A DNA stretch of 64,000 bases from Eudorina sp. 2006-703-Eu-15 (Eukaryota > Chlorophyta > Chlorophyceae > Chlamydomonadales > Volvocaceae), in NCBI GenBank assembly GCA_003117195.1, contig BDSI01000090.1, positions 464,915 through 528,914 of the forward strand, read 5' to 3'. Below are positions 50,901-62,393 of the stretch, one piece after another. Positions within the stretch are counted from its first letter, which is position 1, and the number at the start of each line of letters is the position of its first letter. The notes under the pieces were generated by a model that worked only from the letters and a program-made list of their open reading frames with translations, was not told the DNA's origin and searched no databases. The position numbers and the translations under genes were made by a program.

Positions 50901-53900
50901 ATGTTATTACGAAGTTAGAAATCATCGGTGCCCGCCCTGTGAGAGACTACCCGGCGCCCCGCTGGCAGTGCAAAGCGGCCACTCGCGCAGCCAGGTGCAA
51001 GCCCCCCCTCTTGACCTACTCGCTGCGCCCGCACCCGGGGCCCCATCCACCTCTGTTCCTTCACACCCTCTCACGAATATGTCCAATTCATCCCCCCCTT
51101 CCCTTCCCTCCGGGCCCCCCCGCACCCTCCGCACCCTCCCTCCGCCCCCCGGCCCCCCGCCGCCCCCGCAGGTGGACATCGCGCCGGTGCTGGGTTTGGA
51201 CGGCAGCTGCGAGCCCGGCGAGGGGGTGTACCGAGGCACTCGGGTCAAGCTGGTGGTGGCCACGGAGCTGATGCCGCCGCCAAGGGCTCAGCGCATCTTC
51301 CGACAGGACGTCCTGGTGAGAGGGGGGGCCGTGGGTTCGGACGTTGGGTGCGGTGACGACCTACCTGCAGTGGGGACATCGAACTGCGGTGCTGAGGAAT
51401 GGAAGCTGGCGGCACATGTGCTCGAGGGCCATGTCTTAAGAGCGCGGCCGACTCGGACCAAGGGGGGGGCATCCGCGCATCTTGCGCGTCGGACTCTGCC
51501 CGCCGCTGGTGCGCTACCTTTGGCCGCCAAAGGTAGTGACATCCCGATTCTGGACACACCGTATGGCGCCTCGCCTTCCCCTGGGGTAAACATTGCATCA
51601 CAAGCCCGAAGCCGCAGTTCTTGCGGCAAACTCACAGCACGGCGTACCTCGCAATCGGCGGACGGGCGCCTGAGCCCGCGATGCCGCAATTCCGATCGAG
51701 GTGTCCCGCATTGCATGTATTTATTTTTTCCATATTCAATCATATTCAATTATAATACTACAGGGCGTCTAGGGACCCGCCCCGTCCCAAATGGTACGGT
51801 GCCGACTGTGCATCATCCAACCATCTGGCCGCCGGTCCCCAACCCCCTCCCTGGCCGCCGCCCCCCCCCCCCGCCACAGAGTCCGCCGTCCAACGCCATC
51901 TTCGATTTTATGTGAGCGTGTCCTGGCTCCTTGGGTTTGGGGTTTGGGTAGGGGAACACGGAGGGGACTGCAGGCGGGTTTGATAGCGATGGGGTTATGG
52001 ATAAGCTGTTGGCAACGCGGACGAGGGCCGCGTTCGCGAGGTACGATACCATACGACGCAGCCACAGTCACAGCGCACTGTCACAGCCGGACGCAGCGGC
52101 AGCGATATATTCTTCCACGCGGCTCCATCGTCGAGGATCAGAAACCAAACTCCGGAACGAACCCGAGCACACCCCAACCGCTCCTGATCCTGATCCTGAT
52201 CCTGTTCCTGGTGATGCCCGGGGGCCACCTGCCACCTGGGGTCTCTGGGTGTAACCCGCAGCGAACCGTCTGTGCACCCCAAGAGCCGGCGGTCCTTCAT
52301 GGGCACATCGGGGGCGGAGGGCGTCAAGGGGGCGGCGGCCCCGGCCCCGGCCCCGGAGGACAGCCCCTCGCCGCTCGTGATGACGGGGGCGCGCGTCCGG
52401 GACGCGGCGTCCGACGGCCCCCTGAGCCGCAAGCCCACATCGGAGTGGTTCTCGCGCAAGCAGTCGGAGCCGGCGCTGCACAGCACCTCCACGGGGCAGC
52501 CCGACATGGGCAGCCCCGTGCCCGCGCCCGCCGGCGTCCGCTCCCTGGCCACTCTGGCCAACGGCTTCCTCCTGCAGCGGTCGCGTCGCCAACTCTTAGG
52601 TGCGCGGGTGGAGGGATCCGGAGGGGGCGTGTGTGGGGGGCGGTGTGAGGCAGGGCCCCTTCCAGGCGACGTTAATTGACGTCTGCGGGGTCGCACAGGC
52701 CACGGCGGTGGGGACGACTCGGCCGTGTGTCTGTGTGTTTAGAAACGAAACCCGCCCGCCCGCCCTAACCCAGGCGCAAATATACTTACCATAGGAAATA
52801 CCCACCCTATGTGGGTGCGGCGAACAAGGCAACCGCGTGTCTGTGTGTTCGTCGTCTGAATGGTCCTTCCTGATTTCGTCCTCTTGAATATCCTGCTACC
52901 TGTCCTAATGCACCCATTCGCCCATCCGTCTGTCTGGCTGCCTGTCTGTTCTTATAACTGTCTGTCTGTCTGTCTCAACGTCTGCCTGTGCAGCGCTGGT
53001 GTGGCGCGCGGTGCGGCTGCAGCACCCTCGCATGTGCCCCGTGATGGGTATCGTGTGGGAGTGGCCCGGGCTGCTGGAGGGCGGCGGCAAGGTGCCCGTA
53101 ATCGTACGGCAGTGGCACGAGTTCGCCAGCCTGGACTGGATGCTGGAGAACGAGACGGTGCCGCTGCCGCTGCTGACCAAGGCGCAGATCGCGCAGGGCA
53201 TCGCGGAGGGGATCGCCTACCTGCACGCGCAGGTGAGGAAGACACAAGCGGCGGGGGCGGGGCCGGGCCACGGGTGTCGAAGCGGGAGAAAACCGCCGGA
53301 CGCTGCAGGCCATAGAGACACAGTCCTTCCGCTGCGCGTGCTGCTCAGTGAAGGACGCGCCGCTCTCATCCGCGTACCGTAATCGCGAAGCTGATCTGAG
53401 GTGATGTTTCGGTGCCTGTTCCGTCCGGTGTGATGTACCCGTGGACCCGCGGGACACCCGGTCAGCAGGGTGCAGTAGGGGGTGGGAACCCCCGGAGTGT
53501 ACCGTACTCCGTACGATACCTGCGGCGCCGCCTCCGCGTGCCGCACCTGTCACCCCGGGGTGTGGCGGCATACACAGCACACGTCTCGCCCCGCGCAGCC
53601 TGGGGCCGCAAAAGGAGACCCCCCTCTCCTGATGGGTTACCCAATGGGCCTTATCTCCTCCGTTATCCTCCTCACCCCGGCCGTCACGGGTAGATAGATA
53701 CCTATTTGTCTGCCTCGGTCTCGCCACAAGCACCGCCGCGCCTCGTCGCCACCCCGCCCCGTCCCAATCCTACTGCAACTAACCCCGCCCAACCCTGCCT
53801 CGTCCCAACCCCACCGCGCCGCCCCACCCTGCCTCGCCCCCACCCCAACGCACGGCCCCAACCCCACCCTGCCTCGCCCCGACCCCCTCCCAGAATCCTT

Positions 53901-56900
53901 CCATCCTGGCGGGTCCCCTGGAGCCCTCTCGTGTCATCATGGACAAGCACTTCAACCCCCACCTCTTCCTCCGACTGGGGAACCTGGATCCGGAGTACGG
54001 CACCGTACAGCCATTCATGAGCAGCCTCGGCAACAAGCTGCGCGCCATGAGCGTCTTTGCGGGCCGGCCGGCGGCGCCGTTGCTCGCCAAACAGATGTCA
54101 TCGCCGGGCAGGATGGTCATGGCGGCGGCGACGGCGCTGCTGGAGCCGTCACCGCCGCCGCCGGCGATGCCCAGTCTCGCGGTCGTCAAGCCGGCGTTAA
54201 AGCCGGCGGCGGCGGCGGCGCCCATTGCGGAGGCCGTGAGCTCCACCGTCGTACTGCCCTTCACCGTCACGGTCGCCGCCGACGACGATGACGTCATCCG
54301 GCCGCCGCCGCCGCCGCCGCTGCCCAGCATCGGCACCCCCCCGCGCCTGACGGGGACCAGCATCCTGTCGGATGCGGACACGCCGTCGTTGGGAGGGTCC
54401 GCCGCCGCGGCCGCGGCCGCGGCGGCGGGCCCCTCGGCGCGAGCTGGGGGCCAAGCGGTGGCGGCGCCGATGCATTACCGGCCCAGCAAGGGGCAAGACG
54501 TGTACGAGTTTGGGCTGCTGCTGTGCCGCATCTTCATCACCGTCTCCCCGGAGGATTCCGGCCGCCTGCGCTTCACCAACGTCGCCGCCGCCGCCGCGGC
54601 GGCCGTGGCCGCCACCGCCGCCGCCATGGACAGCGACGCCAGCGTCCACGCCGGTGCCGCGGCGTCGGCGTCGGTGTCAGCGGCGCCGGCCACCATCCTG
54701 CAGACCATTGACCCCGACCAGCTGGAGTCGGTTCTGGGGGAGCTGACCGACATTTGCCCCGAGCTGGGGGACCTGGCGCGGAGCTGCGTCCAGCCCAACT
54801 CGGGACTGACCTTCCCACTGATCGCCAAGGCGATGGAGCAGGTGGTGATACCCGCGCTGACGGGCAGCGACGGGCTGCCGCGCGGCCTGCGACGCAACCC
54901 GCTGTCCGTCAAAGTGTACGGCAGCCGGCGGGGGTCGGTGCGGTTTGGGTCGGGGCTGCAGGAGCTGGAGGTGCACTCGGTGTCGAGTCAGGGGCCGGGG
55001 CCGGCGGGCGGTGGCGGCGGGGGCGTGCAGCGCAGCCAGCTGTCGCAGGCGATGGTGCGGCGATCGGCCTCGGTGACGCGGCCGGAGTACCTACGAGGGT
55101 GAGGGGGGCGCATACCCTGGGTTCCTCTGTCGGGTGGGTTCCTCTGTCGGGACGGTTCCTCTGTCGGGTGGGTTCCTCTGTCGGGACGGTTCCTCCGTCC
55201 CTGGTGGTTACGAAGGAAAGCAGATACAAGTGCATGCGGCGTGGGGGGCTCTGAGGACAGCGCCCGGATGCCGCACCGGGATCCAGAATATGATAAGGAG
55301 AGCGGACCGCAGCGAGCGGGCGGAGGGAAGGAGGGGCTGTTATCAGGGTCTGGGAGGAGGGGCGGTGCTGGACGAGAGGGGAAGGGGGGGCGCGCGAGAA
55401 AGAACAGGGTGTGGGAGAGGGGTCGGCTGAAGGGGCGGAGAAGGGGTCGGACAAGCCATCCGCGGCATTCCCAGTACGGCCTGTCTGTCTGTCTGTCTGT
55501 CTGCCTGCCTGTCTGCCTGTCTGGTGCAGCTGCCTCTGCCCCCTTGCTGTGCGCGATCTGTCGGGTGAAATCGAGTTTGTTATATGTTATACGTACGTGT
55601 GTGACGCGATGCCGTACAGAGTCCGCGCGCCTCACCTCGCGGCCTCTGACGACCTAATCTACGAAATCTTCCCGCCAAAGGTGAATACCGTTGGGGCGGG
55701 TGCGAATCAGTTGGCTGCTCTTCTGTCGTACGTGTCCCTGACCCCGTCCCATGACGGCACTTGCCTTCCCCGTTTGAAAGCTTGCTCGGGCTGCCGGGGC
55801 TGTTGGCGGCCCGTCCTGACGAGGCTTCGCCTGTTTATGAACTGAGCACTACCGTAGATCATACACACACTCTATGCTCGCGGCTCATTTATCACATTAC
55901 ATTACATTCATGTGCACACATCTTAGTAGTATGGTATTGTGTATGGTATTGTATATAGTGTTACAAGGTGGACCCGAGTTCCGACCGGGTGTTCCAACGG
56001 GACCCACCACATCTGCTGGGCACTACAACGCCCATGGCTCTGCCCTCTCCGACGGTGTCCATCTGCCACTCGGCTACCCCACCCGCCCCTGGCCGCCCAT
56101 GCCCACCCACGCCCCCTTCCCTCGCCCCGGGTACCGCAGGTGGCCCGGGCTCTCCAGGCGGGTGAGACCGTACAGCCTGAGCGGTACGAGTGCGTCTCCA
56201 TCTTCTTTTCGGACGTGGTGGGTGGCGGTGAGGGTTGGGGTTGGAATGGAAACAGCCCGGGGGTGGGTGGGGCTGGTTGCAGCGGAGGAAAACGGCCCTG
56301 GGTGGGCGGGTGCCGGCCGCCGGATGCGGTGCGGTGCCGCATCTGAGGGGCGGCCCATGCGCCGCGCCCTGCCATGCTGAGGGCTGTTCCAGTCAGGTGG
56401 GGCTGCCCCCTGCCGCATGCTGTGTCCCTCCACGTTAACTCCTCCCGAGCCCCTCGTCTGCTGTCCAGGTGGGCTACACGGACCTGTGCAGCCAGTTGCA
56501 GCCCGGCGAGGTGATGGACCTGGTGCACCGCCTCTACTCGCGGTTCGACGACATCATCCGGGAGATGAGGCTCTTCAAGGTGAGCTGCGGGGCGGGGCGG
56601 GGCGGGGCGGGGCGGGCCGGGGCGGGAGACCTGGGTCCTGTCCGACCCTCGTCTCCGAATGTGGCTGTTTGTTATTTTACGGTATGTTTCTTTACGAGCG
56701 GTACGTACCCGTAGTCTGCCTCATCCGCGGTTAAACCGAGTGGTCACAGCGCCCACATGCAGGGCGGTGCCAGAGTGTTCACATGCGGATGTCACATGTG
56801 TGAGAACCCCCTTGGCCCGTCTACCAATTTCCTATACCCCCTTCGCCCGTACATGCCGTACATGGACCCAGGTTGAGACAGTGGGCGACGCCTACCTGGC

Positions 56901-58185
56901 CGTGGCCAACCTGCGCTGGCCGCAGCCCGATGAGCACGCCCGGCTCATGGCGCAGTTCGCGTTCGCCGCCGTGCGCGCCGCCAACTCGCTGCCCGTGCAC
57001 CCGGACCGGCCCGAGCTGGGCACCGTGCACGTGCGGGTGGGGCTGCACTGCGGCCCCGTGGTGGGCTCGGTGGTGGGCACCCTCAACCGGCGCTACTGCC
57101 TGTTCGGGGACGCCGTCAACACGGCGGCGCGCATGGAGCACAACAGCAAGGCGGACATGATCAACTGCAGCGCGGCGTTTGCGGCGCTGCTGCGGGAGCA
57201 GTGGCAGGAGGGGGCGCGGCTGGTCAGCCGGGGCGTCATGGCCATCAAGGGCAAGGGGTACGTTGGGGCGGCGTGGGGCGGGAAGGGCTCCGGGCGACGA
57301 CTGCGGGATCTCCGGGGGGACGCGGACGGGCGCGGGGCGGGCGCGGGCGGGGCGGGGCGGGGCGGGGTGGGGTGGGGTGCTACGGTTTCTGGTTCGCGTG
57401 TTTGGTTCGCGAGAAGGTCACCGGAACCAGCCTGAGGTCAGTGTGCCTGCCCTGCCAACTATCACCGGGAGGTGAAGCAGCGGCAAATAGAACGGCAAAC
57501 GGCAAAGAGAACGGCGAAAATAAAACGACCGCGCCACCGATCGGCGCGCGATGCGAACCGGATGTGCGTGTATGTATCTTTTGTGCTTGTGTGTTTAATG
57601 AGAAGCCTCACCCAGAACCGTAGTACTTATGTGTATTCGTTGGGGTTAAGGCGACGTGCGTAGTGCCTGTGCAAGTAATGGCTAACCCCTGATCCTAACC
57701 CTGGGAGTCATGGAAAGCCTGCGTTGGGAGGAGGGGTCCGCCAACATATGTTGCCGCGTACGGCTGGCTGGCCACCAAGCCGCAAAGTGGGTGTAGTTTC
57801 AGACCAGGTAAGGGCAGAGATTGGCGGCGCTGTGTGCCGTGCGCGCAAGGTGCCAAGCTGACGGGCGGCCAGGTCTTCGGCGGCCTCTGGCTTTCGGGCG
57901 GCGCGCACCGGGTTCCAATCCATCCGCAGTTGTGCTCACGGACCCGAGCAGCTGAGGAGAGCTTGCAGCGTGTTGTCTGGACTGCCTGAACCTCGCTGCT
58001 CCTCTCTGGGTGCCCTGCCCCCCCCCATTCGTCCGTGCAGGCCCATGGAGACATTTTGGGTGGAGGACAAGCAGCAGCAACAGCCGCCGCCGCCGCCGCA
58101 GCAGCAGCAGCAGCCCTGCGCCCAACCGACGCGCTTGACAACGAGGCTCTCAACGGGCGACGGTGCGGTGTGTGAAAATACTTGA
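47989..58185 (+). CDS. CYG: Receptor-type guanylyl cyclase
   Basis: Thirteen exons join in phase: 47989-48100, 48365-48973, 49322-49911, 50482-50730, 51172-51315, 52284-52599, 52994-53232, 53894-55098, 55620-55680, 56140-56217, 56469-56579, 56872-57257, 58041-58185 (1414 residues). It should convert GTP to cGMP. Residues 1-22 are a signal peptide; 25-440 a periplasmic-binding/ANF-receptor-type ligand domain (FRIGATVG, VLGYRYFFDWL, VLIACDSMDRSS, GPVGFNGYRQNIYHPV). A membrane span covers about 476-498. Residues 521-900 form a kinase-homology region lacking recognisable HRD and DFG motifs. The LYEIFPPKVARAL linker precedes the class III catalytic domain: Asp1200 (FFSDVVGYTD) and Asp1244 (VETVGDAY) bind metal; Glu1240 and Cys1314 (RYCLFGD) specify guanine; Asn1321 and Arg1325 (NTAARMEHN) stabilise the transition state. 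The tail has KQQQQP and QQQQQP. Exon 6 start is the weakest junction. Confidence 0.9.
56583..56625. repeat. (GGGGC)n run beside a cyclase 5' splice site
   Basis: Five or more GGGGC units begin a few bases after the donor of intron 11. A similar GGGGC/GGGGT run occurs at about 57340-57375 in intron 12. Confidence 0.85.
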
Positions 58186-58256
58186 CATGAAGAACACGTT
58201 GACATGTGATGTGATGTGATGTGCGGCTATATGTGATGTGATGTGCATTGTGGGGC

Positions 58257-58261
58257 TGTAA
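58257..58261 (+). terminator. TGTAA polyadenylation signal for the cyclase gene
   Basis: TGTAA lies 72 bases after the cyclase stop at 58185, following short GTGAT repeats. It would give a very short 3' untranslated region, so a later site is also possible (next clear TGTAA at about 61460). Confidence 0.45.
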
Positions 58262-61200
58262 CGCTCCAGCCGCGGTGGGGGTTTGGCGGATGGGGGGGGT
58301 CGGCGGGTTGACACGCGCGGGCATGCTTTTACTTTGTGTTTTGACTGGATGCATGTCGGGCTTACGGCGGCGTTGGCTGTTCTGTTCCGCGGTCGTGCAG
58401 CGGCAGCGGCAGCCTCGAGACTCTTGGGCGGCGGGATGGTGTCATTCTTCGTGTCAGAACTGCTGCGGGCGGCTTAAGCTTTCTAGGTATAATATCGCAA
58501 CGAGGATGGCTGGGAGACGCTGGGATTTATCTCTGGATGGGTTTGGAAGAATGAGGTGCCGCGAGGTGCAGTGTGTTGGGTTGCATGCCCTTAAACAACC
58601 TAGCCGCGTCTTTTTCTTGTCGCGTTCAGGCGAACGTCTGCGTGTGTTCAGCACTTGATGCGGCCGGTGATACCCACATGGCGAAATTGGAGGCCATGCA
58701 TGAATGGGAATTTTGTCTCGAGAACGACTTGACGCCACGGCCCTTCCGTCCCCTCCGGCGGCCTCGAACAAGGGAGGCGCCGAGTGCGTCGTTCGCACTT
58801 CGTGATCACGTCGTTGTCACTACAGCATGTCGTTGCAGCATGTCGGTGAAGTGCGACGGGAGGGGCCGGTGCGCGACGAAAGCAGGGATGCGAGCAATGG
58901 TCTCGAAAAGCTTGCCGGGACGGCAGCCCCTCAGGATCAGCGACGCGGGCTCTCGCGGCGTCTTCGGCGGCCGGGCCTGGCCTGCCTATGCGGGAAATTG
59001 TCTAGAGACGCGGTGGCAGCGACGGGCTCGCCACGGGGAGGTGGACGGTCTGCGGACGAGGCTTTCGCGATCCTTTGCTATTAGGTATACGGAGATTCGG
59101 GTCAGGGGTCAGCGGGGGTGTCGCGGGCTGTGTGTCTGCTTGTTCGCGCCGTTCCACCCTGCGGCCGCCGCCTCGTCACTGCGTGTCGGGCTCACTGCAC
59201 CGAACATCCTGTCTGACCGCCCCGGGCTGCTGCGTCTTGCTAGCGGGTCTCGCATTCCCGGATCGCTTGTCAAACCAACCCAACTTGGCCTGCGGCTGTT
59301 CGGCCGCGGGTCCTGCATTGGAGTGTCGTCGGTACTTGGAATGGGTTATCGGGCCAACGATTGCTCGTGTGTGGATTTCGCTGATGATTTCCCTGATGCT
59401 GATGATTTGCCTGATGGTTTCCCTGGTGCTCAGTGACCAGCGGTTCATCGCAAAGATCATGTGCACCTGCGAACTGAGGAAGGCGCCGATACGGCACATG
59501 TTTTATTTGAATCATCGTGAGATATTTTGGTCTCCGGGGCCCTTGGCTGGCTGTGAACGCCGCCCTCGCCACCATGGCACTGGGCTGCGGCACTGGGCTG
59601 CGGCACGGACGGGCTGCATGCGTGCCCGCGGCCGTCACCCCACCTTTTTAGCGCTCAGGGTTATGGCGAGTGATGCGGCTGGGTGCTGAACTGCGCGTGT
59701 GGACAGCTCCTGGTGGCTTCCAAGGGGCGTGGACGCAGTGTGTGTGTATGTGTGCATGTGCGCTTGCGTGGGTTTGCTTGCCGGTGCACGTGAGCGGATG
59801 TGTGAGCGGATGTGTGTGTGTGTATGTTAAATAAAGTGTGTGTGTGGCGCCTCCTTCGGTGGTAGGACAGGAGTGCGCGTAATGAAAGTGGCGTAGTTGC
59901 ATCATCCGGAAAATGCCCGTGCGAATGCTGATCACCTGTCTGTTCCCAACCCAGAACTTGTACGGTATTTGGGCAGTGGATGAAAGATGAGCCGCCGTCA
60001 GAGCTGGGTTGGCTGCCGTGGTCGACAGGCAGGCGCGCTCCCTCGCGAGGGTTCGGCTGCGCTGATAACCTGATATTTGTCACGATTGACGGCCGGGTGC
60101 GGGTCCGCTGCCCGGGCCGCTCAAGGCGCATGTCACAACGCTGCGAGTGAGCGTGGTTGAATCAGACCCATGTGCAAGTGAAATGAAATGTTGTGCGTGC
60201 GTATGCCTCCGTGTGTTTCAGTGCCTGTGTGTGCGCGTGTTTAGAGAAGAGACCGCCCGAACCGCGCAGGCCCGTGCGCGTGTGCGTGTGTGTGTGTGTG
60301 TGTGTGTTGTCGCAAGTGTCGCTGAGCGGCTGCCGGCGTTGACACGGCGGGGTGCGAGAGCCGACCTCCTGGGCCGCCTGATTGCATTGGCCCACGAACA
60401 CAACCGATGGTGACCCCCGGACATCGCTTACATGTGCATGTGCTGCCTGAGTGATCCCCACTTCGGGTACCGCATTAATCATGCCGCTACAGTTTTTATT
60501 ATGTGACGAGCAGTCGCGGAGATGTGTCCCTGGCCTCTGGGCGGCCAGAGTTTTTGTCGGGGCGCCAGAGCGCCGGCGGCGGGCCGCACGCGGCTCAGCA
60601 TCAATCGGGCGCTTGTTTGAGGGTGCTCGGGAATCTCACGATGTCTCTCGGTGCGCGCTTTCGCCACGCAGTCGTGCCCGAAAGCTGTGAACCGCCCAGG
60701 CGGGTGCATCGCCATATTGCCCAGGTTGCGTGTCGTCTTTGCCGTGCTAGGCTTTTTTTAATCAGGGGAGCGAACCAACGTCTCGTAATGAGAATGCGCA
60801 TTTATGAGGTTGGATTCTGTACGGGGGTTTGAATGCTGAAGATTCCACGTTGTTTTGGGGACGTGGGGGATCCGGGTTTGGGTTGAGGTGGACCAAACAC
60901 GACCCGCGGGAGTGCGTAGGGTGCGTGTGCGCATGAGATACCGCATGTGGTGCATGCTTTAAGGAAGATATTGAAGCCGAAACGTAGGGCTGTGGTGTCG
61001 GCGATGAGGTGATGATAAAAGAGATGCCGTCGTCTGAGCCTCTGGTGTTGTTGCGACGGTTGTGTTGTCAGGTGGGCGGCCAAGCGGCTCGGCCTCTGCG
61101 CCGGCTGACGGCAGCATGTACAAATGTATCCATTCCTTCGAGGAAGCAAGGGGCGACCTGGGGCGTTACTGCCAATCGCAGACGCCTATTGGTCAAGCAG

Positions 61201-62393
61201 GTTTTGGGTTGAGACTGCGTGTTGATTGGGATGTTAGATAGATGGTGACGTTGGGTTAAGACTTGAGAGAGCGGAGAGCGGGTCAGGCAGGGTAGAGGCA
61301 GGGTTAGGACTGCTTGGGGGCAGATCAAGATCAGATGGGATGGGATCAGCGGTCGGGGCGGCATACTACCGTGCAATGGTTTCGCCACAGGCGTGGCGCC
61401 GCCCAGAGTCTTAGTCGTTCTTAGTGTGTGGCAAACGTAGTGATTTACAAGCGTCGACATTTGTAAAGGGCGATTGGGCCACGCGTTCAGGATTGTCCGC
61501 TATCGGTGGAGGGGGGTCCGGGTCCGCACCAGCGGCGCTATGCCCCCCCCGAAGGCCCATGTGGGGTTGAAAGCAGAGCCACATCCAGGAACTCCTCCTC
61601 CCCCTCCCCTCATCCCCCTCCTCCTCCAGGTGGTGCCACCACCCGGTCGCGACATCCCATGTCGGCGGCCCGGCCCGCCCGCAAGGAGTCACTCCCATGC
61701 TCCCATCCGCGCACGCCGCGCCCGCAGTATCCGACCCATCCGATCCTTTCAGCGCCGACCACAGCCGGTGCACGAAACTCCCCTCCGGAGGGAACCGCGC
61801 GCACGCCCGCCCTGGCGGCGATCTGCAAGACTCCCACCCGCCGCGCCTCCACCCCTCCCTACACGCGCGCGCACACACGCCGTGGGATGTGGGTTCCATC
61901 ATCTACGTCATTGGTCGACCTGGCCTCCCCGCTCCTCGCGCCCCAGTCACCCCTACTACGGTACTCAGACACTCGTCCACGGCACACGCGCGACCGCCTT
62001 TCCGGAGCTGCTCCTGCTGCGTCACCCAATCCGGCCTGCTCTGTCGGGAGGTGATGGTGATGACAGCAGCGTGTGTCGGGTCGGGTCGGGTCGCGCGGGG
62101 AGGTGATGACCCGACCCGACCACAGAACAACGCCCCCCTAAAGATGGCTTCCTCTGCTTCCTGCGCACGCGCGTCCACGCGGGGGGCGAGTGACCGGCCC
62201 CCGAGCCAGTCCCGAGACAGTCCAAGCGCGTCCGAAGACCCGGACGTAGTGAGTCAGCCGAACAAGGGCACGACGCGCGTGGGCCCCGGCGCACACCGAG
62301 TTGAGAAAGCGCGCGTGCGACAAGGGATGGTCTCTAGGTGGCGCAGCAACGGACAACAGGATCTCGATCGATACACTGCGATGGACGGATAAA
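58262..62393. other. Gene-poor region downstream of the cyclase
   Basis: About 4.1 kb. A 287-codon (+) frame (58573-59436) exists but shows no domain and is not spliced to anything. GT microsatellites occur at about 59802-59822 and 60289-60308. A GATGATTTCCCT-like imperfect repeat lies at about 59380-59430. Reverse-complementary TCGGG/CCCGA runs lie at 62080-62120. Nothing else supported. Confidence 0.45.
62080..62120. repeat. Inverted TCGGG / CCCGA pair
   Basis: Three to four TCGGG units, a spacer of about 18 bases containing GGAGGTGATG, then two to three CCCGA units on the same strand. The two arms can pair as a hairpin. Confidence 0.75.

Noticed and set aside
58573..59436. 287-codon (+) frame after the cyclase
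   Set aside because: No recognisable motif, poor codon bias, and it spans a simple imperfect repeat; probably untranslated or intergenic.
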